Assembly: GCF_000513935.1 (NCBI RefSeq)
Contig: NZ_AZUY01000061.1
Location: 1-34,306, forward strand
Direction of reading: 5' to 3'
Origin: Mesorhizobium sp. WSM3626
GTDB lineage: Bacteria; Pseudomonadota; Alphaproteobacteria; Rhizobiales; Rhizobiaceae
Length of the DNA stretch: 34,306 bases
A model generated the notes under the pieces. It was not told the DNA's origin, ran no database searches, and saw only the letters and a list, made by a program, of their open reading frames with translations. This document shows positions 8,731 to 17,962 of this stretch, piece by piece (positions within the stretch are counted from its first letter, which is position 1; each line of letters opens with the position of its first letter). The position numbers and the translations under genes were made by a program.

Positions 8731-9663
8731 TCACCGCCGCCAGGGCGGCTCCGGCGCGAAGCGCTTGCCGATCCAGTCTGTGAAGGCGCGGGTCTTGGCG
8801 GCTTTTCCCTTGGCCGAGGGCGTGACGACGTAGACCGCGCCTTCGTCCGCCAGCGTCCACTCCTCCAGCACGGGCACCAGCCGTCCGTCAGCAAGCTCGC
8901 GGCCGACCAGCCAATCGGTGCTCATCATCAAGCCGACGCCTTGCACGGCGGCGTCGACCAGCACCTCGGCATCGTCGGTGACCAACGGCCCCGAAACCTC
9001 GATGCGTGCGCGCCGGCCCTCGCGGTCGGTCATCTCCCAGGCTGGAAAGGTCTGGAAGCCCGAGAAGCCCAGGCAGGCGTGGTCGAGCAGCGCCTGGGGT
9101 GTCTCCGGCCTGCCTTTGCGGGCGAGATAGGATGGAGCGGCGCAGAGCAACCGGCGTCGCGTCGCCACCTTGCGTGCCACAAGGCGCGAATCCTCCAGGC
9201 TGCCCAGTCGCACCGCGACATCGAAATTCTCGGCGACCAGATCGGTGAAGCGGTTGGAGAATTCGGCCTCGATGCGGACATCGGGAAATTCGGCGAGGAA
9301 CCGAGGCAGCAGCGGCCCGATCCACATGCGCCCGAACGTGCCGGGCAGCGCCAGCCTGAGCACGCCGCGCGGGCCGCCCCCGGCATGCGCGGACGCGACG
9401 GCCTCAGCCTCGTCGACGGATGCGAGGATGGCGCGCACACGCACCAGGAATTCGGCACCCGCTTCGGTCAGCGACACGCTGCGCGTCGTGCGCGAGAGCA
9501 ACCTCACCCCAAGCCGCGCCTCCAGCGACTGCAGGCGCCGCGACAGGATGGTCGCGTCGCGCCCGAGACGCGCCGCCGCCCGGGTGAAGGAGCGCGCCTC
9601 GGCGATAGCGGCGAAGGCGGCCATCTCGGCAAGGGCAGCGGGTTCGTGAGATTGCTGCATCAT
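8731..9663 (-). CDS. LysR-family transcriptional regulator
   Basis: 310 residues. An N-terminal winged helix-turn-helix (residues about 12-70: FAAIAEARSFTRAAARLG, then LSRRLQSLEARLGVRLLSRTTR) precedes a periplasmic-binding-like effector domain of the CrgA/PBP2 type (GVLRLALPGTFGRMWIGPLL, ENFDVAVRLGSL). It is divergent from the oxidoreductase at 9758 with 94 bases between the starts, the classical arrangement for a LysR protein controlling its neighbour and itself. The initiation codon is one of two adjacent methionines. The effector is unknown. Confidence 0.92.
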   Translation of the reverse strand: MMQQSHEPAALAEMAAFAAIAEARSFTRAAARLGRDATILSRRLQSLEARLGVRLLSRTTRSVSLTEAGAEFLVRVRAILASVDEAEAVASAHAGGGPRGVLRLALPGTFGRMWIGPLLPRFLAEFPDVRIEAEFSNRFTDLVAENFDVAVRLGSLEDSRLVARKVATRRRLLCAAPSYLARKGRPETPQALLDHACLGFSGFQTFPAWEMTDREGRRARIEVSGPLVTDDAEVLVDAAVQGVGLMMSTDWLVGRELADGRLVPVLEEWTLADEGAVYVVTPSAKGKAAKTRAFTDWIGKRFAPEPPWRR

Positions 9664-9757
9664 TCACAGTTCTCAATTGCAAAAAACAAGGATTATCCAG
9701 AGATAGCGCAGCAAATAGGTTAACTCAATCGAACAAATCGTCCCACCGGAGTGAAAC
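9664..9757. promoter_or_regulatory. Divergent LysR/oxidoreductase control region
   Basis: A 94-base AT-richer intergenic region. It contains a small dyad TATC-N4-GATA (9694-9705) that could be part of a LysR box. The oxidoreductase has a GGAG Shine-Dalgarno site (about 9750) shortly before its ATG. I could not assign confident -35/-10 pairs. Confidence 0.5.
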
Positions 9758-10768
9758 ATGAAAGCCATCGAACTCAGCCAGCCCGGGCTGGACGCCTTCC
9801 GCGCCGCCACCGTTGCAACCCCCGAACCGCAGCGCGGCGAGGTGCTGATCCGCCAGCGTGCGGCGAGCCTTAATTTCGTCGATGTGGCGGTGGCGAGCGG
9901 CAATTATCCCGGACCGAGTTTCCCGCTCATCCCCGTCGCCGACGGCGCCGGCGAGATCGTCGCGCTGGGCGAGGGCGTTACCAGGTTCGCCATCGGTGAT
10001 CGCGTCGTCGCGCATGCCAAGCCGCGCTGGATCGGTGGGCCGCCCCGGCCTTACGAGATGACGCAGATGCGCGGCGTCTCGATGCCGGGGTCGCTGGCCG
10101 AATATGTGGCACTGCCGGCCAATTCGCTGGTGGCGGTCCCGGCGCATCTCTCCTTCGAGGCGGCGTCGACCCTGCCGATCGCCGGCACCACCGCCTGGAA
10201 CGCCATCCGCGCCGCCAATGTCGGGCCGGGCTCGGTCGTGGTGCTGCTTGGCACTGGCGGCGTTTCGATCTTCACCCTGCAGCTCGCGAAAGCCGCCGGC
10301 GCCACCGTCATCATCACCTCGTCGTCGGACGAAAAGCTGGAGCGGGCGAAGGCGCTCGGCGCCGATCATCTCATCAATTACCGCGCGACGCCGGACTGGG
10401 ACGGCAAGGTGCTGGAGCTGACCGGCGGCCTCGGCGCCGACCTCATAGTCGAGACCGGCGGAACCGCCACCTTCGCCCGTGCCGTCAACGCCACCGCGCC
10501 CGGCGGCACGCTGTTCACCATCGGCTTCGTCACCGGTGCCGAGGTCACGGTCAATCTTCTGCCGATCATCATCAAGGCGCTGAAGGTGGTCGGCAACAAC
10601 ACCGGGTCCGTGTCCGATCTCTTCGACGCCGCCCGTGCCATCGGCGCGGCCAGGATCGAACCGGTTGTCGACAAGGTGTTTTCACCTGATCAAGCGAGCG
10701 AAGCCTACACCCACATGGCCGCCGGCGTGCTGCATTTCGGCAAGCTGGTGTTCGGGCTGGAGTGGTGA
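9758..10768 (+). CDS. Zinc-independent MDR oxidoreductase (quinone reductase-like)
   Basis: 336 residues of the medium-chain dehydrogenase/reductase superfamily. An N-terminal GroES-like domain (RAASLNFVDVAVASGNYPG, VADGAGEIVALGEGV, GDRV) is followed by a Rossmann domain with the nucleotide loop GTGGVS at 165-170. The cysteine that binds catalytic zinc in alcohol dehydrogenases is absent: the sequence reads LNFVD at that place. The structural-zinc cysteine cluster is also missing, so this is an NAD(P)H-dependent reductase or dehydrogenase of quinone-reductase type. The physiological substrate cannot be told. It is probably regulated by the divergent LysR protein. Confidence 0.88.
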   Translation: MKAIELSQPGLDAFRAATVATPEPQRGEVLIRQRAASLNFVDVAVASGNYPGPSFPLIPVADGAGEIVALGEGVTRFAIGDRVVAHAKPRWIGGPPRPYEMTQMRGVSMPGSLAEYVALPANSLVAVPAHLSFEAASTLPIAGTTAWNAIRAANVGPGSVVVLLGTGGVSIFTLQLAKAAGATVIITSSSDEKLERAKALGADHLINYRATPDWDGKVLELTGGLGADLIVETGGTATFARAVNATAPGGTLFTIGFVTGAEVTVNLLPIIIKALKVVGNNTGSVSDLFDAARAIGAARIEPVVDKVFSPDQASEAYTHMAAGVLHFGKLVFGLEW

Positions 10769-10772
10769 AGCA

Positions 10773-10803
10773 GCCGATCGCGCCCTCGAGGGGGGAGATT
10801 GGC
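10773..10803. terminator. Hairpin between convergent genes, related to the GC-rich palindromic repeat
   Basis: GCCGATC (10773-10779) pairs with GATTGGC (10797-10803) with one G-U wobble, around a CCCTCGAGGG palindrome. The stem lies 4 bases after the oxidoreductase stop and 10 bases before the stop of the facing molybdopterin subunit gene. GAGGGGGGAGATtGGC matches the repeat arms at 24650-24703 and 25121-25174. It may serve as a bidirectional terminator built from a repeat copy. Confidence 0.55.
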
Positions 10804-10813
10804 AGTTCCACCC

Positions 10814-13108
10814 TCAGATCAGCTTCTCCAACGTGATCGGCAGATCCCTGATCCGCTTTCCCGTTGCGTGGAACACCGCATTTGCGATCGCCGGCGCCAT
10901 GCCGACGATCGCCAGTTCGCCGACACCCTTGCCGCCGAGCACGGAGGAGTGCAGGTCGGGGATGCCGACCGAGATCACCTCGATCTCGGGGACGTCGGCA
11001 TTGGTCGGGACGAGATAATCGGCGAGGTTGTTGTTGACGATGCGGCCGTGGCGGCGGTCGACGATGCCTTCTTCGAGCAGCGCCTGGCCGATACCCATGA
11101 TGATGCCGCCTTTCCACTGGCTTTCGGCCAGCTTCGGATTGTAGAGCCGGCCCGAATCCAGCGCCGACACCACGCGCGATACGCGCACCGTGCCGAAATC
11201 CTCGTCGACACGCACCTCGACGAAATGCGCGCACCAGGAATGGCGGGAATAGTCGCCCTCGGTGTGCGGCAGCGCCATGGCGATGGTGGTGTAGTTCTTG
11301 TAGCGATCCTCTGCCGTCGAATTGGCCGGCATGGTGTCGCCGGTCGCCTCGATACGGTCGCGGCCGATGCTTTTGAGCAGTTCGGCGATCGAGACATCGG
11401 GACCATCGCCGCGAGGCGAGCCGATGCGGCCATTGGCGACGACCAAAGTGTTGGCCTGCAGCGTGTGGAAGGGCGAGCGCGGATCGCTGATGGCCAAGCC
11501 GATCAGCTGGTCGAGCGCCGAGGTCGCCGCCTTGTGGACCGCGCCCGTCATCACGCCGGCCAGCCGTGAGCCGCCGGTGACGCCGGCGCGGGGAAACCGG
11601 GAATCGCCGAGCTTCACCACGACGTCGTCTGCGCTCACGCCAACCGTTTCGGCGGCGGTCTGCGCCAGGATTGTGTAGGTGCCCTGGCCCATGTCGATCG
11701 AGGAGCTCTCGACCTCGACCGAGCCGTCGGCCAGAATGCGCACCATCGCCTCGCCATAGGCGCGCCGCACCGGATAGGTGCCGGCGGCGACGCCCCAGCC
11801 GATCAGCTGGTTGCCGTCGCGCATCGAGCGCGGCTCAGCTGTGCGCCTGGCCCATCCGAAGCGTTCGGCGCCTGCTGCAAAAGCTTCGCGCAACTGTCTG
11901 GTCGACCAGGCTTTTTTCGCGTGCGGGTCCTGTTCGGCGTAGTTCTTCAGCCGGATCTCCAGCGGATCGATGCCGACCTCGTAGGCGAGCTCGTCGATGG
12001 CGCTTTCGATGCCGAAGGCCGATGGGTTTTCACCCGGCGCGCGCATGGCGCCCGGCACCACCGAATTCACCCGCACGACATTCTGTTTCGAGGAGAAGTT
12101 CGGCGTCGCGTACATGATCGAGGTGACCGAACCCAGCGGCTCGACCCACATGCCGTCGATGGACGTTTCGTTGACGCCGCGATGCACGATCGACTGGATC
12201 ATGCCGTCACGGTCGGCGCCGATCGTCACCGTCTGGCGGGTCGCGGCGCGGCCGCCATAGCTGGTGAAGGTCTGCGGCCGCGTCATCACCAGCCGCACCG
12301 GCCGGCCGAGCATTTTCGCGGCACTCGCGGCAATCGCGCCATGGCTGAGCGCCAGTGCCTTGGAACCGAAGCCGCCACCGACATAGGGCGATACCAGCCG
12401 CACATTCTCGAACGGCACGGCGAACCATTCGGCATAGGTGCGCGCCATGCCATCCAGCCATTGGCTCGGCTCCCACACGGTGAGGTGGTCACCCTCCCAG
12501 CGGGCGATCAGGCCATGCGGCTCCATCGGCGCCTGGTATTCGCGCGGCGTGTTATAGGCGGCGCAGATGCGCACCGGGGCGGAGGCGAAGGCGGCGGACG
12601 CGTCGCCCCATTCCTTGGTCATGGCATCGACCGGAATGCCGTCGCCGGCCTTGCCGTCGCTGAGGTCGACGATTGCCGGCGTCTCGTCATAGCTGACCTT
12701 GACCAGCGCCGCCGCGGCGACCGCCTGCTCGAAAGTCTCGGCGACGACGGCGGCGACGTGCTGGCCCGAGAAAGTGATGTCGCGCGCCAGCGGGCAATAG
12801 GGTTTGTCGGGCGGCGGGGTGCCGAACCAGTCCGAGGCGCTTCTCAGGCTGATGATGGTGTCCGGGGTCAGCACCTTGAGTACGCCCGGTGCTGCCTCGG
12901 CCGCCTTGCTGTCGATGGCGCGCACCTTGCCGGATGCGATGGTACTTTCGACCAGTGCGGCGTAGGTGAGGCCTTTGAGCTGCTGCTCGACGGCGTATTT
13001 GGCGGCACCCGTGATCTTGGCCGGACCGTCGACGCGCGATAGCCGGCCGCCGACCGCGTCCGCGCCGCCGTCGAACGCATCGCCATGTCTGATGTTGTGA
13101 ACGGTCAT
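10814..13108 (-). CDS. Aldehyde/xanthine dehydrogenase-type molybdopterin-binding subunit (PaoC-like), set 1
   Basis: 764 residues, the large catalytic subunit of a molybdenum hydroxylase. Seen: the a/b hammerhead domain start GRLSRVDGPAKITGAAKYA, SPYVGGGFGSK near 240 (binds the Mo ligand region), GAMRAPGE, SSIDMGQGTYT, and the C-terminal GGKGVGELA with the catalytic base Glu at about 731. The family oxidises aldehydes or N-heterocycles with water-derived oxygen at a Mo(=O)(S/OH) centre and sends electrons through FeS clusters to FAD. There is no signal peptide. It is the last gene of the set; its start overlaps the FAD gene stop by four bases. Substrate unknown; PaoC-like aldehyde oxidation is the best guess. 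Confidence 0.92.
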   Translation of the reverse strand: MTVHNIRHGDAFDGGADAVGGRLSRVDGPAKITGAAKYAVEQQLKGLTYAALVESTIASGKVRAIDSKAAEAAPGVLKVLTPDTIISLRSASDWFGTPPPDKPYCPLARDITFSGQHVAAVVAETFEQAVAAAALVKVSYDETPAIVDLSDGKAGDGIPVDAMTKEWGDASAAFASAPVRICAAYNTPREYQAPMEPHGLIARWEGDHLTVWEPSQWLDGMARTYAEWFAVPFENVRLVSPYVGGGFGSKALALSHGAIAASAAKMLGRPVRLVMTRPQTFTSYGGRAATRQTVTIGADRDGMIQSIVHRGVNETSIDGMWVEPLGSVTSIMYATPNFSSKQNVVRVNSVVPGAMRAPGENPSAFGIESAIDELAYEVGIDPLEIRLKNYAEQDPHAKKAWSTRQLREAFAAGAERFGWARRTAEPRSMRDGNQLIGWGVAAGTYPVRRAYGEAMVRILADGSVEVESSSIDMGQGTYTILAQTAAETVGVSADDVVVKLGDSRFPRAGVTGGSRLAGVMTGAVHKAATSALDQLIGLAISDPRSPFHTLQANTLVVANGRIGSPRGDGPDVSIAELLKSIGRDRIEATGDTMPANSTAEDRYKNYTTIAMALPHTEGDYSRHSWCAHFVEVRVDEDFGTVRVSRVVSALDSGRLYNPKLAESQWKGGIIMGIGQALLEEGIVDRRHGRIVNNNLADYLVPTNADVPEIEVISVGIPDLHSSVLGGKGVGELAIVGMAPAIANAVFHATGKRIRDLPITLEKLI

Positions 13109-14088
13109 GCCGTTTCTCCCATCTTGAGAATAGCCCGTGCGACGACGCGCGGCGCGAGTTCGATCTTGTAGTGGTTGGCGCCGTGGTCGACGGCGCCTTC
13201 GACGGCGAGCAGGCTGGCGGCGCGAACAGCTTCGGGCTCCAGCACCTTGCCTTTCAGCGCGGCTTCCACGGCCCGCGCCCGCCAGGGTTTGGTGGCGACG
13301 CCACCGAGCGCCACGCGCAGGTCGCGGATGGTGCGTCCGTCGGATTCCAGTTCGAGCCCGACGGCGGCACTGGCCGCCGCGAACTCGTAGGACTGCCGGT
13401 CGCGGACCTTCAGATAGGTCGAGCGGTGGGCAGCGGCGGAAGAGGGGATTTCGATGGCGGTGATCATCTCCCCCGGCTCGATCGCGTGTTCCCTGTCCGG
13501 CGTCGTGCCGGGCAACAGGAAGAAGTCATCGACCCGGATGTGCCGATCGCCGAGACGGACTGTCGCGTCGAAGGCGACGAGCACGGTGGCGAGATCGCCT
13601 GGGTACATGGCGATGCAGGCGTCGCTGGTGCCGAGCACGGCATGGCCCCTGGTGACGCCGCCGATCGCCGAACAGCCGCTGCCTGATACACGCTTGTTGC
13701 AGGCCGAAAAGTTTGAGGGATCGCGGAAATAGGGGCAGCGCGTGCGCTGCATTAAATTGCCGCCTATGGTCGCCATGTTGCGGATCTGCGCCGAGGCCGC
13801 TTGCCATAGCGCCTCCGAGATGGCGGGGAAGCGGCTCTTGATGTCGTCGTGGTCGGCGACATGGCCCATCCTGGCGAGCGCGCCGATGATGGCGCCGCGC
13901 TCGTCGATCTCGATCCGGTCCAGCCCCTTGAGATGGGTGATGTCGACCAGCGTGTCGGGTTCGGCGACGCCGCATTTGGCGAGGTCGATCAGCGTGGTGC
14001 CGCCGGCGAGCAGCATCGCGCCGGGGAGCGCGGCCGCCTGGCGGGCGGCGTCGACCGAAGTGGCGCGAAGATAGGAAAAATCCCTCAT
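13105..14088 (-). CDS. FAD-binding subunit with PaoB-type [4Fe-4S] cysteines, set 1
   Basis: 327 residues. The PCMH-type FAD motifs are LLAGGTTLIDL (about 26-36) and ATIGGNLMQRTRC (about 106-118). Cysteines 118, 130, 139 and 158 (RCPYF, ACNKR, GSGCSA, SDACIA) match the arrangement of E. coli PaoB, whose structure shows an extra [4Fe-4S] cluster in this subunit. The CO_deh_flav_C domain follows. The ATG at 14088 is used because it overlaps the 2Fe-2S stop (ATGA) and begins MRDFSYLRAT, the family's usual N-terminus. The frame is open further upstream only as a shadow of the 2Fe-2S gene. Confidence 0.92.
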   Translation of the reverse strand: MRDFSYLRATSVDAARQAAALPGAMLLAGGTTLIDLAKCGVAEPDTLVDITHLKGLDRIEIDERGAIIGALARMGHVADHDDIKSRFPAISEALWQAASAQIRNMATIGGNLMQRTRCPYFRDPSNFSACNKRVSGSGCSAIGGVTRGHAVLGTSDACIAMYPGDLATVLVAFDATVRLGDRHIRVDDFFLLPGTTPDREHAIEPGEMITAIEIPSSAAAHRSTYLKVRDRQSYEFAAASAAVGLELESDGRTIRDLRVALGGVATKPWRARAVEAALKGKVLEPEAVRAASLLAVEGAVDHGANHYKIELAPRVVARAILKMGETA

Positions 14089-14567
14089 GACGCGGCCTCC
14101 AGCGCTGCCTGGCGAACGGCGGCGACGATGTGCGGATAGGCGCCGCAGCGGCAGAGATTGCCGGCCATGTATTCGCGGATTTCCTCGTCCGAGCCGGCAT
14201 GGCCCTCGCGAATGCAGGCCACCGCCGACATGATCTGGCCTGGCGTGCAATAGCCGCACTGGAAGGCGTCCTGTTCGAGGAAGGCAGCCTGCACGGGATG
14301 CAGTTCGCCCTCCCGTGCAAGCCCCTCTATGGTGGTGATGGTGCGACCCGCGGCCTGTGCGGCCAATGTCAGGCAGGCCAGCACGCGCTCGCCGTCGACA
14401 TGGACGGTGCAGGCGCCGCACTGGCCATGGTCGCAGCCTTTCTTGGTGCCGGTCAGGCCGAGCCTGTCACGCAAGGCGTCGAGCAGCGTGACACGCGGTT
14501 CGAGTTCCAGCGTGTGACGCTGGCCGTTGATATCGAGATGGACAGGAATTGTGGTCTTGCTCGTCAT
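14085..14567 (-). CDS. [2Fe-2S] subunit of molybdenum hydroxylase, set 1
   Basis: 160 residues with two iron-sulfur domains: a plant-ferredoxin fold with C45, C50, C53 and C65 (GCDHGQCGACT, then C), and an alpha-helical domain with C104, C107, C139 and C141 (QCGYCTPGQ, then LCRC). It relays electrons from the molybdenum centre to FAD. E. coli PaoA carries a Tat signal; this protein starts MTSKTTIPVHLDINGQ with no twin arginine, so the complex is predicted to be cytoplasmic. It shares a near-identical leader with the set 2 gene. Confidence 0.93.
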   Translation of the reverse strand: MTSKTTIPVHLDINGQRHTLELEPRVTLLDALRDRLGLTGTKKGCDHGQCGACTVHVDGERVLACLTLAAQAAGRTITTIEGLAREGELHPVQAAFLEQDAFQCGYCTPGQIMSAVACIREGHAGSDEEIREYMAGNLCRCGAYPHIVAAVRQAALEAAS

Positions 14568-14620
14568 GGGCGTCTGGCTCCAGTTGCTTGACGCTTGGGG
14601 GATGAATTGGCGTTAGGGTA
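14563..14620 (-). repeat. Duplicated leader, copy 1 (before set 1)
   Basis: 14563-14595 is identical over 33 bases to 18452-18484. The next 25 or so bases are similar with small changes. It covers the start codon of the 2Fe-2S gene and its CTGGAG Shine-Dalgarno site, then extends upstream. The coding sequences diverge right after the first codons. Confidence 0.85.
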
Positions 14621-14655
14621 GGGAGGTCCAACCGTTGCTTCGGACGGACCGCTCC

Positions 14656-16914
14656 TCACCCCAACAGGTCCTCGATCCGGATCGGAAAGCGCCGCGGGCG
14701 CACGCCGGTCGCGTGCCAGACCGCATTGGCCACGGCGCCGGCCGTGCCGGTGATGCCGATTTCACCGACGCCCTTGATGCCGAGTGCGTTCACGTGAGGG
14801 TCGTCCTCGTGAACCAGCAGCGCCTCGACCGACGGCACGTCGGCATTCACCGGGACATGGTATTCGGCGAGGTTGGCATTCTGGATCCGGCCGGAGCGCC
14901 GGTCGGTGACGGCTTCCTCATGCAGCGCGAAGGAAACGCCCCAGATCATCCCGCCATAATACTGGCTGCGCACCAGCCGCGGATTGATGACCCGCCCGGC
15001 GGCGAATGCGCCGACCAGCCGGGTGACGCGGATCTGGCCTAAATCCGGGTCGACCTTCACCTCGGCGAAGACGGCCCCATGCGCGTGCTTGGCGTAGGTC
15101 TCCTGCGACGCCGGATCCGGCGCACCCTTGCCATGGCCTTCGATCTCGGCAAGACCCGCGCGGGCGAGGATCTCGCTATAGCTTTCGCCGCGGCTTTCAT
15201 CGTCGCGCCGGTAGAGGCGTCCGCCGCGCGCCAGGACACCTTCATTGCCGGCGCCGAACAGCGGCGAGGCTTCGTTGCCCGTGGCGAGATCGGCAAGCCT
15301 GGCGATGACGGCCGCACCCGCATTGTGGATGGCCATGCCGGCCGTCGCCGTGTGACCCGAACCGCCGGCGATGCCCGCATTGGGCAGGTCGGAACTGCCG
15401 GCCCTGAAATCGACCTGGTCGATGTCGAGCCCCAGCCCGTCTGCCGCAATCTGGGCAAAGGCCGTCCAGGCGCCTTGGCCCATGTCCTGAGCGCCGGTCT
15501 CCATCAAGCCGCTGCCGTCGGCCCTCAGCACCGCGCGTGCCTCGGCCTGGAACATGAGCGCCGGGAACGTCGCCGTGCCCATGCCCCAGCCGGTAAGGAA
15601 ACCGTCCGCGTCACGCATCCGCCGCGGCTGCAGCGGGCGGCTCGCCCAGCCAAACGCTTCGGCCGCCTGTTCGTAACATTCGCGCAGCGCCTTGGAGGAG
15701 AACGGCTTGCCGGTCATGGGCTCGACTTCGGCATAATTCCTGAGCCGGAATTCCAGCGGGTCCATGCCGCAGGCATGGGCCGCCTCGTCGATGGCGCTTT
15801 CCAGCGCGATCGATCCGGTGGCCTCGCCCGGCGCCCGCATGAACAGCGGCGTGCCGGTGTCGAGCCGCACGGCATCATGCGAGGTGGCGATGGCCGGACT
15901 GGCATAGAGCGTGTGCGAGGCGTCCGCCGCCGGTTCGAAGAAATCGTCGAACGTGCTCGATGTGGTCCTGGCGTGATGGGAAAGCGCGGTCAGCCGCCCT
16001 TCGCCATCCATGCCCATGCGCAATGTCTGGCGGGCCGGGGCGCGATGGCCGACCGGGCCGTACATCTGCTCGCGCCGCAGCACCAGCTTGACCGGGCGGC
16101 CGACGAGACGCGCCGCCAGGATGCCGAGCACCTGTGGCCCGGAGATCATGCCCTTTGAGCCGAAGCCGCCACCCAGGAATGGGCTGCGGATGTGGACGTT
16201 CCGCGGCGCGATGCCGAACAGGCCGGCGATGCGCCCTTGCGCCATGGCAAGGCCCTGGCTCGGCGTGTCGATCGACAGCTGGTCGCCATCCCAGGCAGCG
16301 ACGATTGCGTGGGGCTCCATGGCGTTGTGATACTGTGCCGGCGTCTCGTAAGCCGCCTCGATCCGCGTTCTTGCCGATTCGAGGCCGGCCTCGACATCGC
16401 CCTTCTCCTGCACCGCCGGGTTGCCGACGCCGACGCCGCGCGGCACGAAGCTTTTGCCGCCATCGAGACCGACGCGCGCCGGCAGCGTTTCATAGCGCGG
16501 CGACAGCAGCGCCGCGCCTTCGGTCGCCGCTTCCAGCGTCTCCGCGATCACCACGGCAATGCTCTGGTTGGGATAGCGAACCCCATCGTTCTGCAGCAGG
16601 TCGAGCCGGAACATGAAGGGATGGTCCTTGGCATCCGGATCGACGGCGAGCGCCGGCCGGTTCAGTGGCGTCATCACCTCGACCACGCCCGAATGCGCCT
16701 TGGCCGCCTCGATATCCAGCGACACGACCCGGCCGCGCGCGATGCTCGAGACGGCGAGCACGGCATAGAGCATGCCGGGCGGATGGTTGTCGGCGGCGTA
16801 ACGCGCCGTCCCCGTCACTTTCAAGAATCCGTCGCGGCGGGTCAGCGGCTGGCCGATGCTGGAGCCCTGCCGCGTATGGGCGGGTTGCTGGTTGAGACCG
16901 AGTTCAAGCATCAT
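14656..16914 (-). CDS. Aldehyde/xanthine dehydrogenase-type molybdopterin-binding subunit, set 2
   Basis: 752 residues, paralogous to the subunit of set 1. Seen: GQPLTRRDGFLKVTGTARYA at the start of the hammerhead domain, SPFLGGGFGSKG near 248, LFMRAPGE, GAQDMGQGAWT, and GIKGVGEIG with the catalytic Glu at about 718. No signal peptide is present. The start overlaps the end of the FAD gene by 11 bases (two adjacent ATGs, 16914 and 16911). The stop lies 88 bases before the set 1 start on the same strand. That gap holds no clear terminator, so all six genes may share one transcript. Sequence drift between the two large subunits suggests different substrates. Confidence 0.92.
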   Translation of the reverse strand: MMLELGLNQQPAHTRQGSSIGQPLTRRDGFLKVTGTARYAADNHPPGMLYAVLAVSSIARGRVVSLDIEAAKAHSGVVEVMTPLNRPALAVDPDAKDHPFMFRLDLLQNDGVRYPNQSIAVVIAETLEAATEGAALLSPRYETLPARVGLDGGKSFVPRGVGVGNPAVQEKGDVEAGLESARTRIEAAYETPAQYHNAMEPHAIVAAWDGDQLSIDTPSQGLAMAQGRIAGLFGIAPRNVHIRSPFLGGGFGSKGMISGPQVLGILAARLVGRPVKLVLRREQMYGPVGHRAPARQTLRMGMDGEGRLTALSHHARTTSSTFDDFFEPAADASHTLYASPAIATSHDAVRLDTGTPLFMRAPGEATGSIALESAIDEAAHACGMDPLEFRLRNYAEVEPMTGKPFSSKALRECYEQAAEAFGWASRPLQPRRMRDADGFLTGWGMGTATFPALMFQAEARAVLRADGSGLMETGAQDMGQGAWTAFAQIAADGLGLDIDQVDFRAGSSDLPNAGIAGGSGHTATAGMAIHNAGAAVIARLADLATGNEASPLFGAGNEGVLARGGRLYRRDDESRGESYSEILARAGLAEIEGHGKGAPDPASQETYAKHAHGAVFAEVKVDPDLGQIRVTRLVGAFAAGRVINPRLVRSQYYGGMIWGVSFALHEEAVTDRRSGRIQNANLAEYHVPVNADVPSVEALLVHEDDPHVNALGIKGVGEIGITGTAGAVANAVWHATGVRPRRFPIRIEDLLG

Positions 16915-17962
16915 GGCGCACTCCGGGAATGGAGGAAAAGGGGGAGGCAGGAAGAGCCGGCATCCGCTCGGGTGTTCCGGCCTTTGCGGCCATCAGCGCC
17001 CTGACGACAATGCGGCGGGCAAGCTCGATCTTGAAGGCATTGTCGCCGGAGGGGCTGGCGTCGGCCAACGCGGCATCCGCGGCGCGAACGAAGCTCGCCT
17101 CGTCGGCATCGGCGCCAAGGAGCGCTGCTTCCGCCGAACGCGCACGCCACGGCTTGGCCGCCACGCCGCCCAGCGCCAGCCTTGCGCCGCGGATCTTGCC
17201 GCGATCGACGACAAGTGCCGCGGCCGCCGAAACGACCGCGAAGGCATAGGAGGTGCGTTCGCGCACTTTCAGGTAGCGGGCGTGAGCGGCGAAGGAAGCT
17301 GCTTCCGCCGGCAGGCGCACCGCAACGATCAACTCGCCCGGCTCCAGCATGGTCTCGCGCTGTGGGGTGTCGCCCGGAAGCCGGTGAAATTCCTCCAGCG
17401 TCACATGGCGCCGGCCTTCCTTGCCCTCGATCTCGACCACGGTGTCGAGCGCCACCAGGGGCACGCAGAAATCGGAGGGATGGGTGGCGATGCAGGCATC
17501 GCTCCAGCCCAGGATGGCATGCAGGCGGTTCTCGCCGCCAAGGGCCGAGCAGCCGGAACCGGGTTCGCGCCTGTTGCAGGCGCTGGCGGTGTCATAGAAG
17601 TAACTGCACCGCGTGCGCTGCAACAGATTGCCGCCAACAGTGGCGGCGTTGCGAAGCTGCGCCGAGGCGCCCGACAGCAGCGCCTCGGCCACCGCCGGAT
17701 AGGCTTTGGCGAAGGCCGGATCGTGTGCGAGATCGGCATTGCGGACCAGCGCGCCGATGCGCAGGCCGCCATCATCGAGCGTTTCGATGCGATTGAGTTC
17801 CGGCAGCCGGGTAATGTCGACGATCCGTTCGGGGCTGGTAATGCCGCCCTTCATCAGATCCAGCAGATTGGTGCCGCCGGCGAGATAGGCCGAGCCCGGT
17901 CCGGCCGCCGCCGCTATGGCGTCGGAGATGGTGGCCGGCCTGATAAAATCGAAGTCCCTCAT
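16904..17962 (-). CDS. FAD-binding subunit with PaoB-type [4Fe-4S] cysteines, set 2
   Basis: 352 residues. FAD motifs are YLAGGTNLLDLMKGG and ATVGGNLLQRTRC. The putative [4Fe-4S] ligands are C119, C129, C138 and C157 (RCSYF, ACNRR, GSGCSA, SDACIA); spacing differs slightly from set 1 between the first two cysteines. The C-terminus has about 20 extra residues (GTPERMPALPASPF...), Pro-rich, beyond the set 1 protein. The start at 17962 overlaps the 2Fe-2S stop (ATGA) and gives MRDFDFIRPA, parallel to set 1. Confidence 0.92.
   Translation of the reverse strand: MRDFDFIRPATISDAIAAAAGPGSAYLAGGTNLLDLMKGGITSPERIVDITRLPELNRIETLDDGGLRIGALVRNADLAHDPAFAKAYPAVAEALLSGASAQLRNAATVGGNLLQRTRCSYFYDTASACNRREPGSGCSALGGENRLHAILGWSDACIATHPSDFCVPLVALDTVVEIEGKEGRRHVTLEEFHRLPGDTPQRETMLEPGELIVAVRLPAEAASFAAHARYLKVRERTSYAFAVVSAAAALVVDRGKIRGARLALGGVAAKPWRARSAEAALLGADADEASFVRAADAALADASPSGDNAFKIELARRIVVRALMAAKAGTPERMPALPASPFSSIPGVRHDA

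Noticed and set aside
7683..8894. A 403-codon minus-strand frame opposite nfeD and slipin
   Set aside because: It crosses two well-supported genes and the convergent gap, with no domain or ribosome site.
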